Source: Kordia algicida (GTDB lineage Bacteria > Bacteroidota > Bacteroidia > Flavobacteriales > Flavobacteriaceae). Taken from it: 64,000 nt of DNA. Positions 51,224 to 60,651 of this stretch are shown here, piece after piece. Each line of letters starts with the position of its first letter. Positions within the stretch are counted from its first letter, which is position 1. The position numbers and the translations under genes were made by a program. The stretch lies in the NCBI RefSeq assembly GCF_051013375.1, contig NZ_CP142125.1; one strand, given 5' to 3'. The notes below the pieces were generated by a model that was given only the letters and a program-made list of their open reading frames with translations, ran no database searches and had not been told where the DNA came from.

Positions 51224-51775
51224 CTATTTGTCTTTTTCTTGGTTAATAAGATATACTACATCTTCGCCATCATTTTCTTTCCAACTTACTTTTACTTTTT
51301 CTTTATTAATGGCGTCTACTTGGCGTCCACGATAGTTTGGTTGAATTGGCAAATGGCGACTAAATCGTCTGTCGATCAAAACTAATAATTCAATTTCTTC
51401 AGGTCTTCCAAACGACTGAATTGCCGTTAATGCTGCACGAATACTTCTTCCTGTGTATAAAACATCATCTATAAAAACAACTTTTTTGTTTTCGACAACG
51501 AAGTTGATATTCGTTTTATTTGCTTCTAAAATTTTTTCGCTGCGGCGGAAATCGTCTCGGTAAAAAGTAATGTCGAGATATCCTAACTCAATATCTTTTA
51601 CATGGTATTCATCACGTAAAATATTGGTTAAACGTTCTGCAAGATAGATTCCTCTTGGCTGAATTCCGATAAGTACAGTATTTGAAAAATCAAGATGATT
51701 TTCGATGAGCTGACATGCCAATCGATGTAGAATAATTTCGATCTCTTTTGAGTTCAATAAGATTTTTTGACTCAT
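51224..51775 (-). CDS. pyrR: PyrR bifunctional regulator / uracil phosphoribosyltransferase
   Basis: A 183-residue PRTase-fold protein with the PRPP loop VVFIDDVLYTGRSIRAALTA at about 97-116, and IQPRGIYLAERL earlier. In Gram-positive bacteria PyrR binds pyr mRNA leaders to cause attenuation; here it heads the pyrRB pair and may act similarly or just as a uracil PRTase. Upstream on the minus strand are a -7 box (CAAAAGTA at 51804-51811) and a small palindrome at 51785-51799. Confidence 0.93.
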   Translation of the reverse strand: MSQKILLNSKEIEIILHRLACQLIENHLDFSNTVLIGIQPRGIYLAERLTNILRDEYHVKDIELGYLDITFYRDDFRRSEKILEANKTNINFVVENKKVVFIDDVLYTGRSIRAALTAIQSFGRPEEIELLVLIDRRFSRHLPIQPNYRGRQVDAINKEKVKVSWKENDGEDVVYLINQEKDK

Positions 51776-52143
51776 AGTTTTCGTCCAAATGGTATTTGGA
51801 GTACAAAAGTACAGATTTTTTTGGTTTTACACATTGTATTCTGAAAACTCCATCAATTTTAAAAAATTTTCATTCAAAATTACTGCAACTACATATAAAA
51901 AATAACACGATTGCGGGAATCCGTAAGGAATACCATCTTTTTGTGTGTATCTATGCATATGGATTACAGAAAAAGCTTACCGCTCATAAGCTTAACTAAC
52001 TATAATTCAATAACTTATTTTTTATAAAAAATACCTCAAGCTACTCAGAAATGACATTAACTTTTGTGGATTAAATAGATAGATATATGATTAAAGCCAA
52101 AGATTCTCTAATACTAACTCACAAATCCTAAAACGCAAAATTT
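51776..52143. other. Divergent intergenic region pyrR / zinc-peptidase lipoprotein
   Basis: Contains the minus-strand -7 box TACTTTTG (51804-51811) and the palindrome CCAAAT-GGT-ATTTGG (51785-51799) in the pyrR leader. A 67-codon frame with TTG start at 51796 is not convincing as a gene. The rest is AT-rich with nothing else recognisable. Confidence 0.55.
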
Positions 52144-53892
52144 ATGAAAATAGTAAGAAAATTATTTCATTTTTTATGTATATTCGTATTGTTAATTATA
52201 TTCAGCTGTCAAGATGATACTTTTATAGAAACACAGCAAGAAGAAATTTTACAAACAAAACCTACTATCAAGTCAAGTACATTATTTAAGAAAGATTTGG
52301 AAAATAATGTAAAACTTAATGCGAAGATGAACAGTCTATCAACATTTAAGAATCAACAAATTGGTAAAAATGTGTACAATGACACGTACAATTTTACTAT
52401 AGAAACTAACGTTGCGAAGTTTGTTGAAGATCTTGAAAACGACACGCATTCGTATACTTTTGCTGTTCATCGTATGAATAACTCAGTAAGTACTGTTGAG
52501 AATGTAGTTTTTTCTTATGATACTGAAAGTGACACGTATGAAGCCAGTTTGGTAACATATCTTTTTTCTGCTTCACAAAAAGAAGAATATTTACAAAACG
52601 GATATATTACTACTGCTTATGATATACATTATGAAGCGGTAGCGATAGACTCTGCTGATATCTTACAGAAAAATTCATTGCCTTGCACTGTTACATATCA
52701 AGAATTTCATATTCCGAATGGTTCTAGCAATTCACATTTATATTCTACAAATGGACATATACAAAACCAATGTGAGCATGAAAATGATGACGATAATCCT
52801 TGCGATACGTATACAGTTATAGATATTTATTGTCCAGATGGAGGAAGTAGTAGTACTGGCAATGCTACTGACGATAATACATCTTCAACTACGAATGCAA
52901 ACACTTCCTCAACAGGTGGAGGAAATAACACTACTACTAACTCAGGTGATTCAGGTGGTGATGCAACAGATAATATTATTACTTCTATCATTACTAGAGA
53001 AGAAAACGTAAAACAATCTATTTTAGAGTGTATAAACGGATTGGCGCAATTTAATACCGTTGATATGACTACGATTGATCCTGAGATTCTTAATTTAAAT
53101 AATTTAACGTTAACTAATTGGATTACAATTAATAATTACCTTCAAGATAATGGTTGCAATGAAAATTCACAAGAACAAATAATAACACAATTAATAGATG
53201 TATATGATGATTATCAAGTTATTAATGAATTGGAAGGAAAAGCGCTATGTGTTTACAATAAACTAAAATCTTCAAGTGTTGGTTTTAAGAATTCAATAAA
53301 AAAATTTGATGGTGATTTTCCTGTAGCACATTTAAAGCTAATTGAAGAAGATTTAGGCTCTACAAGAGGGACGACTAGACCTCCAATAAATGGTTACTCA
53401 CCTGATTACGTAATTACAGTCGTGATGAATAATAATTCAACTTCACAAGGAATTAATTACAGACCAAACTTGCTAGTTGCCAAAACTCTAGTACATGAAA
53501 TACTTCACGCTGAAATGTTCAGAAAATTAATGTCATTAATTAATCAAGGTAATTTTGATTTAATTACAGAAGAAGAATTAGAAGAATTATTAGAAAATGG
53601 TGATTTCCCTGGTATTTATGACTATTACAGAAGGTATAAAAATTGGCAACATGCACAAATGGCTACTCATTACAGAAAAAGTTTAGCAAGAATACTACAG
53701 GAATTTGACACGGGGATAAGTGTACCTGACAATCAAGAGCCACAACAATTATATCTAGATTTATCTTGGGAAGGATTAAGATATGATAATATTCCTGCTT
53801 GGGTTAATTTACCTCTATCTGAAAAAAACAGAATTGACACCGTTATTTCAAACTACATCACTAATAATACAAACGAAACATGCACACAATGA
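52144..53892 (+). CDS. Lipoprotein with HExxH zinc-peptidase motif
   Basis: A 582-residue lipoprotein (lipobox IIFSC, Cys about 22). The N-terminal ~200 residues form an unrecognised domain; a low-complexity linker of Ser, Thr, Gly, Asn and Asp runs from about 238 to 278; the C-terminal part carries TLVHEILHAEMF with HEILH at 451-455, a zincin-type HExxH motif. The similarity of the motif to SprT/putative peptidases suggests a surface metallopeptidase, but the third zinc ligand is not evident. Its C-terminal tail LSEKNRIDTVISNYITNN is repeated in scraps downstream. The next gene overlaps by ATGA. Confidence 0.7.
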   Translation: MKIVRKLFHFLCIFVLLIIFSCQDDTFIETQQEEILQTKPTIKSSTLFKKDLENNVKLNAKMNSLSTFKNQQIGKNVYNDTYNFTIETNVAKFVEDLENDTHSYTFAVHRMNNSVSTVENVVFSYDTESDTYEASLVTYLFSASQKEEYLQNGYITTAYDIHYEAVAIDSADILQKNSLPCTVTYQEFHIPNGSSNSHLYSTNGHIQNQCEHENDDDNPCDTYTVIDIYCPDGGSSSTGNATDDNTSSTTNANTSSTGGGNNTTTNSGDSGGDATDNIITSIITREENVKQSILECINGLAQFNTVDMTTIDPEILNLNNLTLTNWITINNYLQDNGCNENSQEQIITQLIDVYDDYQVINELEGKALCVYNKLKSSSVGFKNSIKKFDGDFPVAHLKLIEEDLGSTRGTTRPPINGYSPDYVITVVMNNNSTSQGINYRPNLLVAKTLVHEILHAEMFRKLMSLINQGNFDLITEEELEELLENGDFPGIYDYYRRYKNWQHAQMATHYRKSLARILQEFDTGISVPDNQEPQQLYLDLSWEGLRYDNIPAWVNLPLSEKNRIDTVISNYITNNTNETCTQ

Positions 53893-54317
53893 AAAAAATT
53901 ATAACTTTATTTTTAGTATTCTCATGTTTTTATTGTTTAGCTCAACAAAAGCAAAAAGAAACGGTCTATCTATTGTTTGATAAAACTAATAAAGAAAAAT
54001 GTAAAGTTCTTACCGAGAATAAAGGATATGTATATTTAAATAAATATAGAAAAAACAAAAAAGGTAGTATTACTGAGTTTAAAATTTGTGGTGAAACATT
54101 TTCGATTCGTAAACAAGGTGTGAAAAATATCTATTCAGCACAAGTTTTAGATACCTTGAAATTAATTGATTTGGAATATTTAAAACAAAAACACACGGTT
54201 TCCAATGATTTCAAGCATCGTATTTTTGAAAAAGTCTATTTTATAGAGAAGATATCACAAAATAAGATTATTCAATATGAAGTTTTTTGGGTTGATGATT
54301 TCTTTATAACTGACTAA
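53889..54317 (+). CDS. Small secreted partner protein B1
   Basis: A 142-residue secreted protein (signal FSCFYCLAQQ). I place the start at the ATG at 53889, which overlaps the preceding stop as ATGA; the frame could also start at 53880. The mature part is rich in Lys and beta-like strands (YVYLNKYRKNKKGSITEFKI, GETFSIRK) and has no recognised domain. The coupling suggests that it is made with the peptidase-like lipoprotein, perhaps as its partner, inhibitor or immunity-like protein (inference). Confidence 0.65.
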   Translation: MKKIITLFLVFSCFYCLAQQKQKETVYLLFDKTNKEKCKVLTENKGYVYLNKYRKNKKGSITEFKICGETFSIRKQGVKNIYSAQVLDTLKLIDLEYLKQKHTVSNDFKHRIFEKVYFIEKISQNKIIQYEVFWVDDFFITD

Positions 54318-54417
54318 TGATTGGTTCATATACTACTTTTCAACAGACAGAAAAAATAGAGTCGATCAAGTTATAACAACATATGTCAATAACCATAAAA
54401 ATGAAAACTGTAATTAA
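54318..54417 (+). pseudogene. Detached C-terminal tail of the HExxH lipoprotein (copy 1)
   Basis: No start codon in frame. From 54322 the frame reads WFIYYFSTDRKNRVDQVITT followed by YVNNHKNENCN and a stop at 54415. This aligns with the last residues of the lipoprotein (KNRIDTVISNYITNNTNETC), about 11 identities in 20. It is a remnant of a duplicated 3' end left after partner B1. Confidence 0.65.
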
Positions 54418-54430
54418 TAATATATCAAAC

Positions 54431-54571
54431 ATGAAACAATACATTTTCATCATATTTATTTTACTTTTCGGTATCTCAAATGCACTAAATGCATTAACAG
54501 AAGCAGAAAAACAAACAGTTATGAATCATCTAAACACTTATTTCAGCAATGGAGACACTACATGTAATTAG
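54431..54571 (+). CDS. Signal peptide fused to a tail-like fragment (46 residues)
   Basis: A 46-residue ORF starting MKQYIFIIFILLFGISNALN, which is essentially a signal peptide, followed by ALTEAEKQTVMNHLNTYFSN and GDTTCN. The tail resembles the lipoprotein C-terminus (LSEKNRIDTVISNY, ending TC) in layout, more weakly than copy 1. A longer frame from 54383 adds 16 residues. The next gene starts inside it at 54549. Possibly a shrunken relic, possibly a small secreted peptide. Confidence 0.5.
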   Translation: MKQYIFIIFILLFGISNALNALTEAEKQTVMNHLNTYFSNGDTTCN

Positions 54572-54980
54572 AAATACTTTTATAATTATTCTCATATTTA
54601 TAATGGGAGCACATGCACAAGAAAATGATACAGATTATTTTAAGTTGCATAAAGATGGACAAAAAATAAAGAAAAAGCAGATATATCTTAAGCTCAATCA
54701 AAACTTTAAGAAAAGTGTATATGATGTTAAAGAAACTTATGTTTACAAGGATAAATTCGTTTTTACTAATACAGGAAAAAAGTGTACAAAAGAAGAAAAG
54801 GTAATTTATAGTAATGTAGAAGATTTGTATTCAATTGAGAAAAAAGTACTTGAAGAACATATGCTAGAAATTCAAAAAAAGTATGGGTTTAAACCCGTGT
54901 ATCCATTAAATCATGTGGCGTTAAAAATTCTTTTAATTAAGGAAGATAATTGCTTTGTATTGAATTGGAAAAGACAATAA
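54549..54980 (+). CDS. Small secreted partner protein B2
   Basis: A 143-residue secreted protein (signal IIILIFIMGAHAQ). The mature part (KKKQIYLKLNQNFKKSVYDV, KETYVYKDKFVFTNTGKKCT, SNVEDLYSIEKKVLEEHMLE) resembles partner B1 in length, Lys content and order of short strands, and B1/B2 are probably distant paralogues. It overlaps the preceding tail-like ORF by 23 bases. A start further in (ATG coding MGAHAQ) is less likely. Function unknown; a strong terminator follows. Confidence 0.62.
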   Translation: METLHVIRNTFIIILIFIMGAHAQENDTDYFKLHKDGQKIKKKQIYLKLNQNFKKSVYDVKETYVYKDKFVFTNTGKKCTKEEKVIYSNVEDLYSIEKKVLEEHMLEIQKKYGFKPVYPLNHVALKILLIKEDNCFVLNWKRQ

Positions 54981-55062
54981 AACCCAACTATAAATATTTT
55001 ATATTTTAACTTAAAGTAAGCCACAAGTAATAAAATTTTAAAAATAAAAATCGACATCATAA

Positions 55063-55100
55063 AAAGGCTAGAATTTTAAAAAATTCTAGCCTTTCTTTTT
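55063..55100 (+). terminator. Terminator after partner B2
   Basis: AAAGGCTAGAATTT (55063-55076) and AAATTCTAGCCTTT (55081-55094) form a 14-bp stem with a TAAA loop, then C and a T-run. Confidence 0.92.
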
Positions 55101-55196
55101 CGAATAACTCTAATATCTTGAACTGCTAAAAATCTTTTTTCAAAAAAAACGGTTACCTTTTCCGCGTTTTACCATTAAGTATATAAACAGATTATT

Positions 55197-55745
55197 ATGA
55201 ACGATCAATCATTGTTACAATTGCTAACTTCCGACCAAAAGGAAAAAGCCTTTGTAAAGATTTACAGATACTTTCCAAAAGTATCGCGCTTTATATGCAA
55301 ACATGGCGGAACAAAAGAAGAAGCACAAGACGTGTTTCAAGAAGCATTACTCATTTTCTACCGAAAAGCCAACACGCCCAATTTTAAACTCACTGCACGT
55401 ATTGAAACCTATGTATTCAGTATTTGCAAATATTTGTGGAAAGATCAATTAAAACAAAAAAATAAACAATCCGACGCTTTTGAACAAGCGTTTTTAAAAG
55501 ACGAAACCATTCCTGTGGAAACGCATATACAGGAAGAAGAAAAATACCAATTGGCTGAAAAGGCCTTAAAATCTATTGGAGACAAATGCCTAAAACTGCT
55601 TTCGCTTTTCTACATCGATAAAAAGAAAATGCGAGACATTGCCAAGTTGCTAGGATTTACCTCAGAATCATCTGCCAAAACACAAAAATACAAGTGTTTG
55701 GAACGCGCTAAGAACGAATTACGAACCTTAAAAGCCAACCGATGA
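55197..55745 (+). CDS. ECF-type RNA polymerase sigma factor
   Basis: A 182-residue sigma-70 family protein of the extracytoplasmic-function class. Region 2 is seen at about 15-85 (KIYRYFPKVSRFICKHGGTKEEAQDVFQEALLIFYRKA, ETYVFSICKYLWKDQLKQK), and region 4 at about 120-175 (CLKLLSLFYIDKKKMRDIAKLLGFTSESSAKTQKYKCLER), the HTH. The following gene overlaps by four bases (ATGA) and encodes a membrane protein with a small N-terminal cytoplasmic part, so it is very likely the cognate anti-sigma factor. No target promoter can be named. Confidence 0.93.
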   Translation: MNDQSLLQLLTSDQKEKAFVKIYRYFPKVSRFICKHGGTKEEAQDVFQEALLIFYRKANTPNFKLTARIETYVFSICKYLWKDQLKQKNKQSDAFEQAFLKDETIPVETHIQEEEKYQLAEKALKSIGDKCLKLLSLFYIDKKKMRDIAKLLGFTSESSAKTQKYKCLERAKNELRTLKANR

Positions 55746-58468
55746 GAACTGAATTAGAAACTATTGCATCTATAGAAAAGTATATTTTAAACGTACTTTC
55801 TGAAACCGAAACAAAAGCATTTGAAACGCGCATGGCAACCGACTCCGATTTTAAAAACGATGTTGAATTACAACAACAATTGGTGCATAGTTTGGAACGA
55901 ATTTCGTTACAAAAAACCATTCAAAATGCACATAAAACCTATCTCTTTTGGAAATTATTAAAACTCATCGGAATGATTGTAATTCCGTTGTTGTTGGCAC
56001 TTTTAAGTTGGTATTTTTGGAACGCTTCCGCAGAAACGACGCAGCAAGTGAAAACGATTCCAACGAATGTTGAACAACAGATTTCCACAGAAAAAGAGCA
56101 AGAAACTTCTGTTATCAAAGAAATGGAAGAAGAAGCAATTCCCAAAAAAACTTCCATTGAAAAACCGCCCGTGATTACGCCGAATGAAACTACTGTTTTT
56201 GCCGAAAATATTGTTGTGAATCCTGCGGATGAAATTACTTCGGAAGTTTTTAGTATTCTTATTGAAAAAGATACCATTGTAGAAACGAAAAATGGGATTG
56301 TATTCTTGATTCCTGAGCATGCTTTTGTTGACAAAAATCAAAACATTATCAACGGAAACGTACAACTCGAAGTAAAAGAAGCTATCGATTCACATACGAT
56401 TATGACAGCAGGATTGGCTACCTTTTTTAATGATAAACCTCTGGAAACTGGCGGCATGTTTTTTATAGAAGCAACTCAAAACGGACAAAAGCTGAAAATC
56501 AATCCGCAAAAAGAAATCATCGCAGACATTCCAACGCAAAACTACAAAGAAGGCATGCAATTGTTTGATGGCGAAGTTTTGGAAGATGGAACCATCAATT
56601 GGACAAATCCGAAATCATTACACAATACACTAATTCCACAAGACATTTATAGTCTTAACTTTTATCCACCAAAGTATTTGGAAACACTTGCCGAAAAAGG
56701 CTATGATATTTCGAATAAAAAATTCACAGACAGTTTGTATTATTCTTTTGGTGATGTTTCAAAAAAAGCAGTGAACCATCAAACTATTGGAGAATATATT
56801 GAAGAAGAAACTAATAAAGATCGAATTCGCTTTCAAGACACGATAAAAACTGATTATGTAATTGTTTCAAGTAAAGATTCTGTAAAAACAAATCGTACTG
56901 AGAAAAAAGTAGTTTCTGGCTTAGATCCATTAAAAGTAAAAGCCATTTGGAATGAACGTTTCCAAAATACATTTATCGCCACCAAAGCTTTTGAAGAACG
57001 TTTGCGCGCGATTCATAAAAATTGTAGAACTGCAAATTACATGCTAAATACATACTTAGAAAATCTAGATCGTGATTTGTATATCTCAGATTCTATCATT
57101 GCATATTCTACAAATGGAGAAGCGATCAACATGCCGTTTCTAGAATTTTCTAAACAAAAATTGACGAATGTTCCCAATGCAAATTCAGAAGTTTCCAAAC
57201 TGAATGATTATTATCTACAACAGCAAAAAGTGTATCGCTTGGCATTGCAAGAAACACAACAAAAAATAGATTCGTTATTAGACGTTAACAAGAAATATCA
57301 AGCATTTTCAAAACAGCAATTGCAAAATTATTATAATAACGAACTGGCAATTACGACAGACAGGGTTTCAAAAAGTCTCGCTGTTCGTTTACCGCGTCGT
57401 TTCAATCGAACAAATACAGTTTCTGGCGAAGTTTCTACGAAGGTTACTTCTGTGGCAACCATCATTAAAAAAGAAAGAAAAAAACGTGTGTATAGAGCAC
57501 CAATTCGAACGACAGGCTGGAAAAATATTGACCGAGTTATTGATGAACAACTCATTTCAAGTGTGCAAAATAGAACGACAACCACCATTCGGAATAACCA
57601 AAAATCTGTCACAATTACCTATGCTGATTACGAAGTTTCAATTGAAAACACACAACGTTTTGATAAATTATTTGTGTATTTAGTTCCTACTGAGTTCAAT
57701 AGTTTTGTGCGATTGAAGGCTGAAAATGGTCGTTTTACATACAAGTTAAATGACTTACTAACGTATCGCGTGTATTGTGTAGCTTATTTGAATACTGTTC
57801 CTTTTTATTTTGAAAAAACCATCAAAAACACTTCCGACAAGATAAAATTAAGGGAAATTACAGAAACGATTTTACGTGAGAAATTGGCAAATATTACTAC
57901 TGAAAATCGTTCGCTAGAAACTGAAATTATCTATCAAACGACTAGAAAAACGAATGATAAAACATTGAAAAAGTATCGTGAACTTGTCAAGTTGAAAAAG
58001 GAAATTGAAAATGTGGTATTTCCGTGTAGACAATCTGAAACAGTCAATTCTATAACTTTCGATGCACTAGAAACGACACAAATGGAAGTATCAATTGTTG
58101 ATTTTATAGAAGAAATACCTTTTGGTACTGTGGAAGAAAGTCCATCATTTCCTAATTATAATCGAAATACGACCGAAACAGAAAAGAAAACTGATTTTGA
58201 AAATGCCGTAAAAAATTTTATTAGAGAAAATTTCAATATGAATATTATTGACGCTTCCAAGTATCCAGAAAATGAATTTCGAATCAGTTTTTCTATGAGA
58301 ATTGATACCTCTGGAGTGATGAGACTTACTTTTATTGGTTCTAAAGATGATGCAGTTCGTAAAGAAGTCAATCGTATCGCTACTTTGTTTCCGAAAGTTA
58401 CACCAGGAAAACAAAACGGAATTCCTGTAAATGTTAGTTATGCATTTTCGATAGTTTTTACATTATAA
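55742..58468 (+). CDS. Giant anti-sigma-like membrane protein with TonB-like C-terminus
   Basis: A 908-residue single-pass membrane protein. Residues 1-65 are an acidic helical cytoplasmic part (LETIASIEKYILNVLSETET) like small anti-sigma domains, then a transmembrane helix at about 70-93. The large periplasmic part has a Glu/Thr/Pro-rich stalk (95-165), an unrecognised region with repeated YxxxL and long helical segments, and a C-terminal ~65 residues (RISFSMRIDTSGVMRLTFIG, then RIATLFPKVTPGKQNGIPVN) that resembles the TonB C-terminal domain. The ATGA overlap with the ECF sigma factor suggests a signal from outside releasing sigma. The TonB resemblance is my reading, not proven. Confidence 0.78.
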   Translation: MRTELETIASIEKYILNVLSETETKAFETRMATDSDFKNDVELQQQLVHSLERISLQKTIQNAHKTYLFWKLLKLIGMIVIPLLLALLSWYFWNASAETTQQVKTIPTNVEQQISTEKEQETSVIKEMEEEAIPKKTSIEKPPVITPNETTVFAENIVVNPADEITSEVFSILIEKDTIVETKNGIVFLIPEHAFVDKNQNIINGNVQLEVKEAIDSHTIMTAGLATFFNDKPLETGGMFFIEATQNGQKLKINPQKEIIADIPTQNYKEGMQLFDGEVLEDGTINWTNPKSLHNTLIPQDIYSLNFYPPKYLETLAEKGYDISNKKFTDSLYYSFGDVSKKAVNHQTIGEYIEEETNKDRIRFQDTIKTDYVIVSSKDSVKTNRTEKKVVSGLDPLKVKAIWNERFQNTFIATKAFEERLRAIHKNCRTANYMLNTYLENLDRDLYISDSIIAYSTNGEAINMPFLEFSKQKLTNVPNANSEVSKLNDYYLQQQKVYRLALQETQQKIDSLLDVNKKYQAFSKQQLQNYYNNELAITTDRVSKSLAVRLPRRFNRTNTVSGEVSTKVTSVATIIKKERKKRVYRAPIRTTGWKNIDRVIDEQLISSVQNRTTTTIRNNQKSVTITYADYEVSIENTQRFDKLFVYLVPTEFNSFVRLKAENGRFTYKLNDLLTYRVYCVAYLNTVPFYFEKTIKNTSDKIKLREITETILREKLANITTENRSLETEIIYQTTRKTNDKTLKKYRELVKLKKEIENVVFPCRQSETVNSITFDALETTQMEVSIVDFIEEIPFGTVEESPSFPNYNRNTTETEKKTDFENAVKNFIRENFNMNIIDASKYPENEFRISFSMRIDTSGVMRLTFIGSKDDAVRKEVNRIATLFPKVTPGKQNGIPVNVSYAFSIVFTL

Positions 58469-58522
58469 ACTACATGAATTCTCTGCGGTTTTAAACACTA
58501 ATTTAGAAATAAAAACCACAAA

Positions 58523-58551
58523 AAAAGCCGTTTCAAGTTGAAACGGCTTTT
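58523..58551. terminator. Bidirectional terminator between the anti-sigma-like gene and rpsA
   Basis: AAAAGCCGTTTC (58523-58534) and GAAACGGCTTTT (58540-58551), loop AAGTT, with seven T on the minus strand side. It serves rpsA best. Confidence 0.9.
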
Positions 58552-58574
58552 GCTATGTGATAAAATGTTTAGAA

Positions 58575-60350
58575 TTATTTTCCTTCCATTTTGTCTTTTA
58601 ATTCTTGTAAAGCGTCTAAATCTCCAAGCGTAGTTTTCTCAGCAGATGCTGATTTTTTAGCTGCTGCTTGAACATTACGTTGCTCTTCTTCTCTAAAGAT
58701 AGCTGTGTGAGAAGCTACAACTCTTTTGAATTCTTTGTTGAACTCAATTACTTTGAACTCAGCTGTTTCACCTTTCTTCAATTTCTTTCCGTCTTCTTTT
58801 TCTAAGTGACGAGAAGGAATGAAAGCTACTACATCTTCGTTTAAAGCTACCGTTGCACCTTTATCATTTGTATCTGTAATTTCTGCGGTATGCGTTGTAC
58901 CTACACCAAATTCACCTTCATACTTATCCCAAGGATTTTCAGTAGTTTGTTTGTGACCTAAACTTAATTTACGTCCTTCTACGTCTAATTCTAATACAAG
59001 TACTTCTAATTTGTCACCAACAGTAACAAACTCAGATGGATGCTTCACTTTCTTAGTCCAAGATAAATCAGAGATATAAATTAATCCGTCAATTCCTTCT
59101 TCTAATTCTACGAATACACCAAAGTTAGTAAAGTTACGTACCGTTCCTGTGTGCTTAGAACCTACAGGGTATTTAGTTGTAATATCAGTCCATGGATCTG
59201 GCGTCATTTGCTTGATACCAAGAGACATTTTACGATCTTCTCTATCTAATGTTAAGATTTTCGCTTCTACTTCATCTCCTACTTTTACGAAATCTTGAGC
59301 CGAACGTAAGTGTGTAGACCAAGACATTTCAGATACGTGAATTAATCCTTCAACACCTTCAGCTACTTCGATAAATGCACCGTAATCAGCAATTACAACA
59401 ACTTTTCCTTTTACTACGTCTCCGATTTTTAATTCAGAATCTAAAGCTTCCCAAGGATGAGCGCTCAATTGTTTTAATCCTAATTGGATTCTTGACTTGT
59501 TATCATCAAAGTCAAGGATTACAACGTTTAATTTCTGATCTAATTCAACAACCTCATTCGGGTGATTGATACGAGACCAAGAAAGATCCGTAATGTGGAT
59601 TAATCCGTCAACGCCTCCAAGATCAATAAATACACCGTATGATGTGATGTTTTTCACAACACCTTCTAATACTTGACCTTTTTCTAATTGACCAATGATT
59701 TCTTTCTTCTGCTCCTCGATATCTGCTTCAATAAGCGCTTTGTGAGAAACCACCACGTTTTTGAATTCATGGTTAATTTTAACCACTTTGAATTCCATAG
59801 TTTTGTTTACGTACTGATCGTAATCTCTAATTGGTTTTACATCAATTTGAGATCCTGGTAAGAACGCTTCAATTCCGAATACGTCAACGATCATACCACC
59901 TTTCGTTCTGCATTTTACAAAACCATTTACGATTTCACCATTGTCATGAGCAGCGTTTACTCTGTCCCAAGCTTTGATAGTTCTCGCTTTTCTGTGAGAT
60001 AATACTAATTGTCCTGTTCTGTCTTCACGAACATCAATTAATACTTCTACTTTGTCTCCTACTTTTAAGTCTGGATTGTAACGAAATTCGTTTAAAGAAA
60101 TTACACCTTCAGATTTAGCGTTAATGTCAATAATCGCTTCTCTGTCAGTCATTCTTACTACAGTTCCATCTACTACAGCATCATCATCTGTATCAACGAA
60201 ATTTTCTGCTACTAATTTTTCGAATTCTTCTAATTTTTCGTCTTCTACTTGGTCAATTCCTTCTTCGTAATTGTGCCAGTTAAAGTTTGCTAAGAATTCT
60301 TCAGGATTTTTAACGTCCTGAACGTTTGTGTTTGTGTTTTCTTCAGCCAT
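58575..60350 (-). CDS. rpsA: 30S ribosomal protein S1
   Basis: mRNA-binding protein of the small subunit. The 591-residue protein is a chain of OB-fold S1 domains; at least five are plain from repeats of G..v.G.V....YGAFVEL-type strands and the [LI]-I-H-[IV]-[ST]-[ED] signature (VDGLIHITDLSW, VEGLIHVSEMSWSTHLRSA, IDGLIYISDLSWTKKV). The N-terminal ~60 residues form an acidic extension. Start ATG at 60350. In Bacteroidota S1 is needed for translation of leaderless and SD-poor mRNA, which suits the weak ribosome-binding sites in this window. Confidence 0.95.
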   Translation of the reverse strand: MAEENTNTNVQDVKNPEEFLANFNWHNYEEGIDQVEDEKLEEFEKLVAENFVDTDDDAVVDGTVVRMTDREAIIDINAKSEGVISLNEFRYNPDLKVGDKVEVLIDVREDRTGQLVLSHRKARTIKAWDRVNAAHDNGEIVNGFVKCRTKGGMIVDVFGIEAFLPGSQIDVKPIRDYDQYVNKTMEFKVVKINHEFKNVVVSHKALIEADIEEQKKEIIGQLEKGQVLEGVVKNITSYGVFIDLGGVDGLIHITDLSWSRINHPNEVVELDQKLNVVILDFDDNKSRIQLGLKQLSAHPWEALDSELKIGDVVKGKVVVIADYGAFIEVAEGVEGLIHVSEMSWSTHLRSAQDFVKVGDEVEAKILTLDREDRKMSLGIKQMTPDPWTDITTKYPVGSKHTGTVRNFTNFGVFVELEEGIDGLIYISDLSWTKKVKHPSEFVTVGDKLEVLVLELDVEGRKLSLGHKQTTENPWDKYEGEFGVGTTHTAEITDTNDKGATVALNEDVVAFIPSRHLEKEDGKKLKKGETAEFKVIEFNKEFKRVVASHTAIFREEEQRNVQAAAKKSASAEKTTLGDLDALQELKDKMEGK

Positions 60351-60651
60351 TGCTGATGTAAAATTTGTATACTGCTCATTTAGAGAATCTTTGCATGTAA
60401 AAACAGTAGATTGTTATGTTTTATAAAAATTTCCTATTCCCTTTTCTATTCTCTGTCATGCTAAAAAGGAGTGCAAAAGTAAGATTATTATTTTGATTTA
60501 CAAACAAATAGTCACGCAAACGGCATTGATTTTATTCAATTTAGCCATAAAATATGATTTTCGTCGAAAAAATAGATTGTAACATTTCTATAACATAGTT
60601 TTTATTTTTTTAATTTATCTTTATAATATTAATAACAAAAATGACAATATA
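60351..60651. other. Divergent promoter region rpsA / LysM gene
   Basis: About 300 bases, strongly AT-rich, with no ORF. Near-consensus TATCTTTA at 60617 may be the -7 box of the LysM gene; nothing else stands out. Confidence 0.5.

Noticed and set aside
51796..51999. 67-codon ORF upstream of the HExxH lipoprotein
   Set aside because: Needs a TTG start directly in the pyrR promoter, has no recognisable domain and no companion gene.
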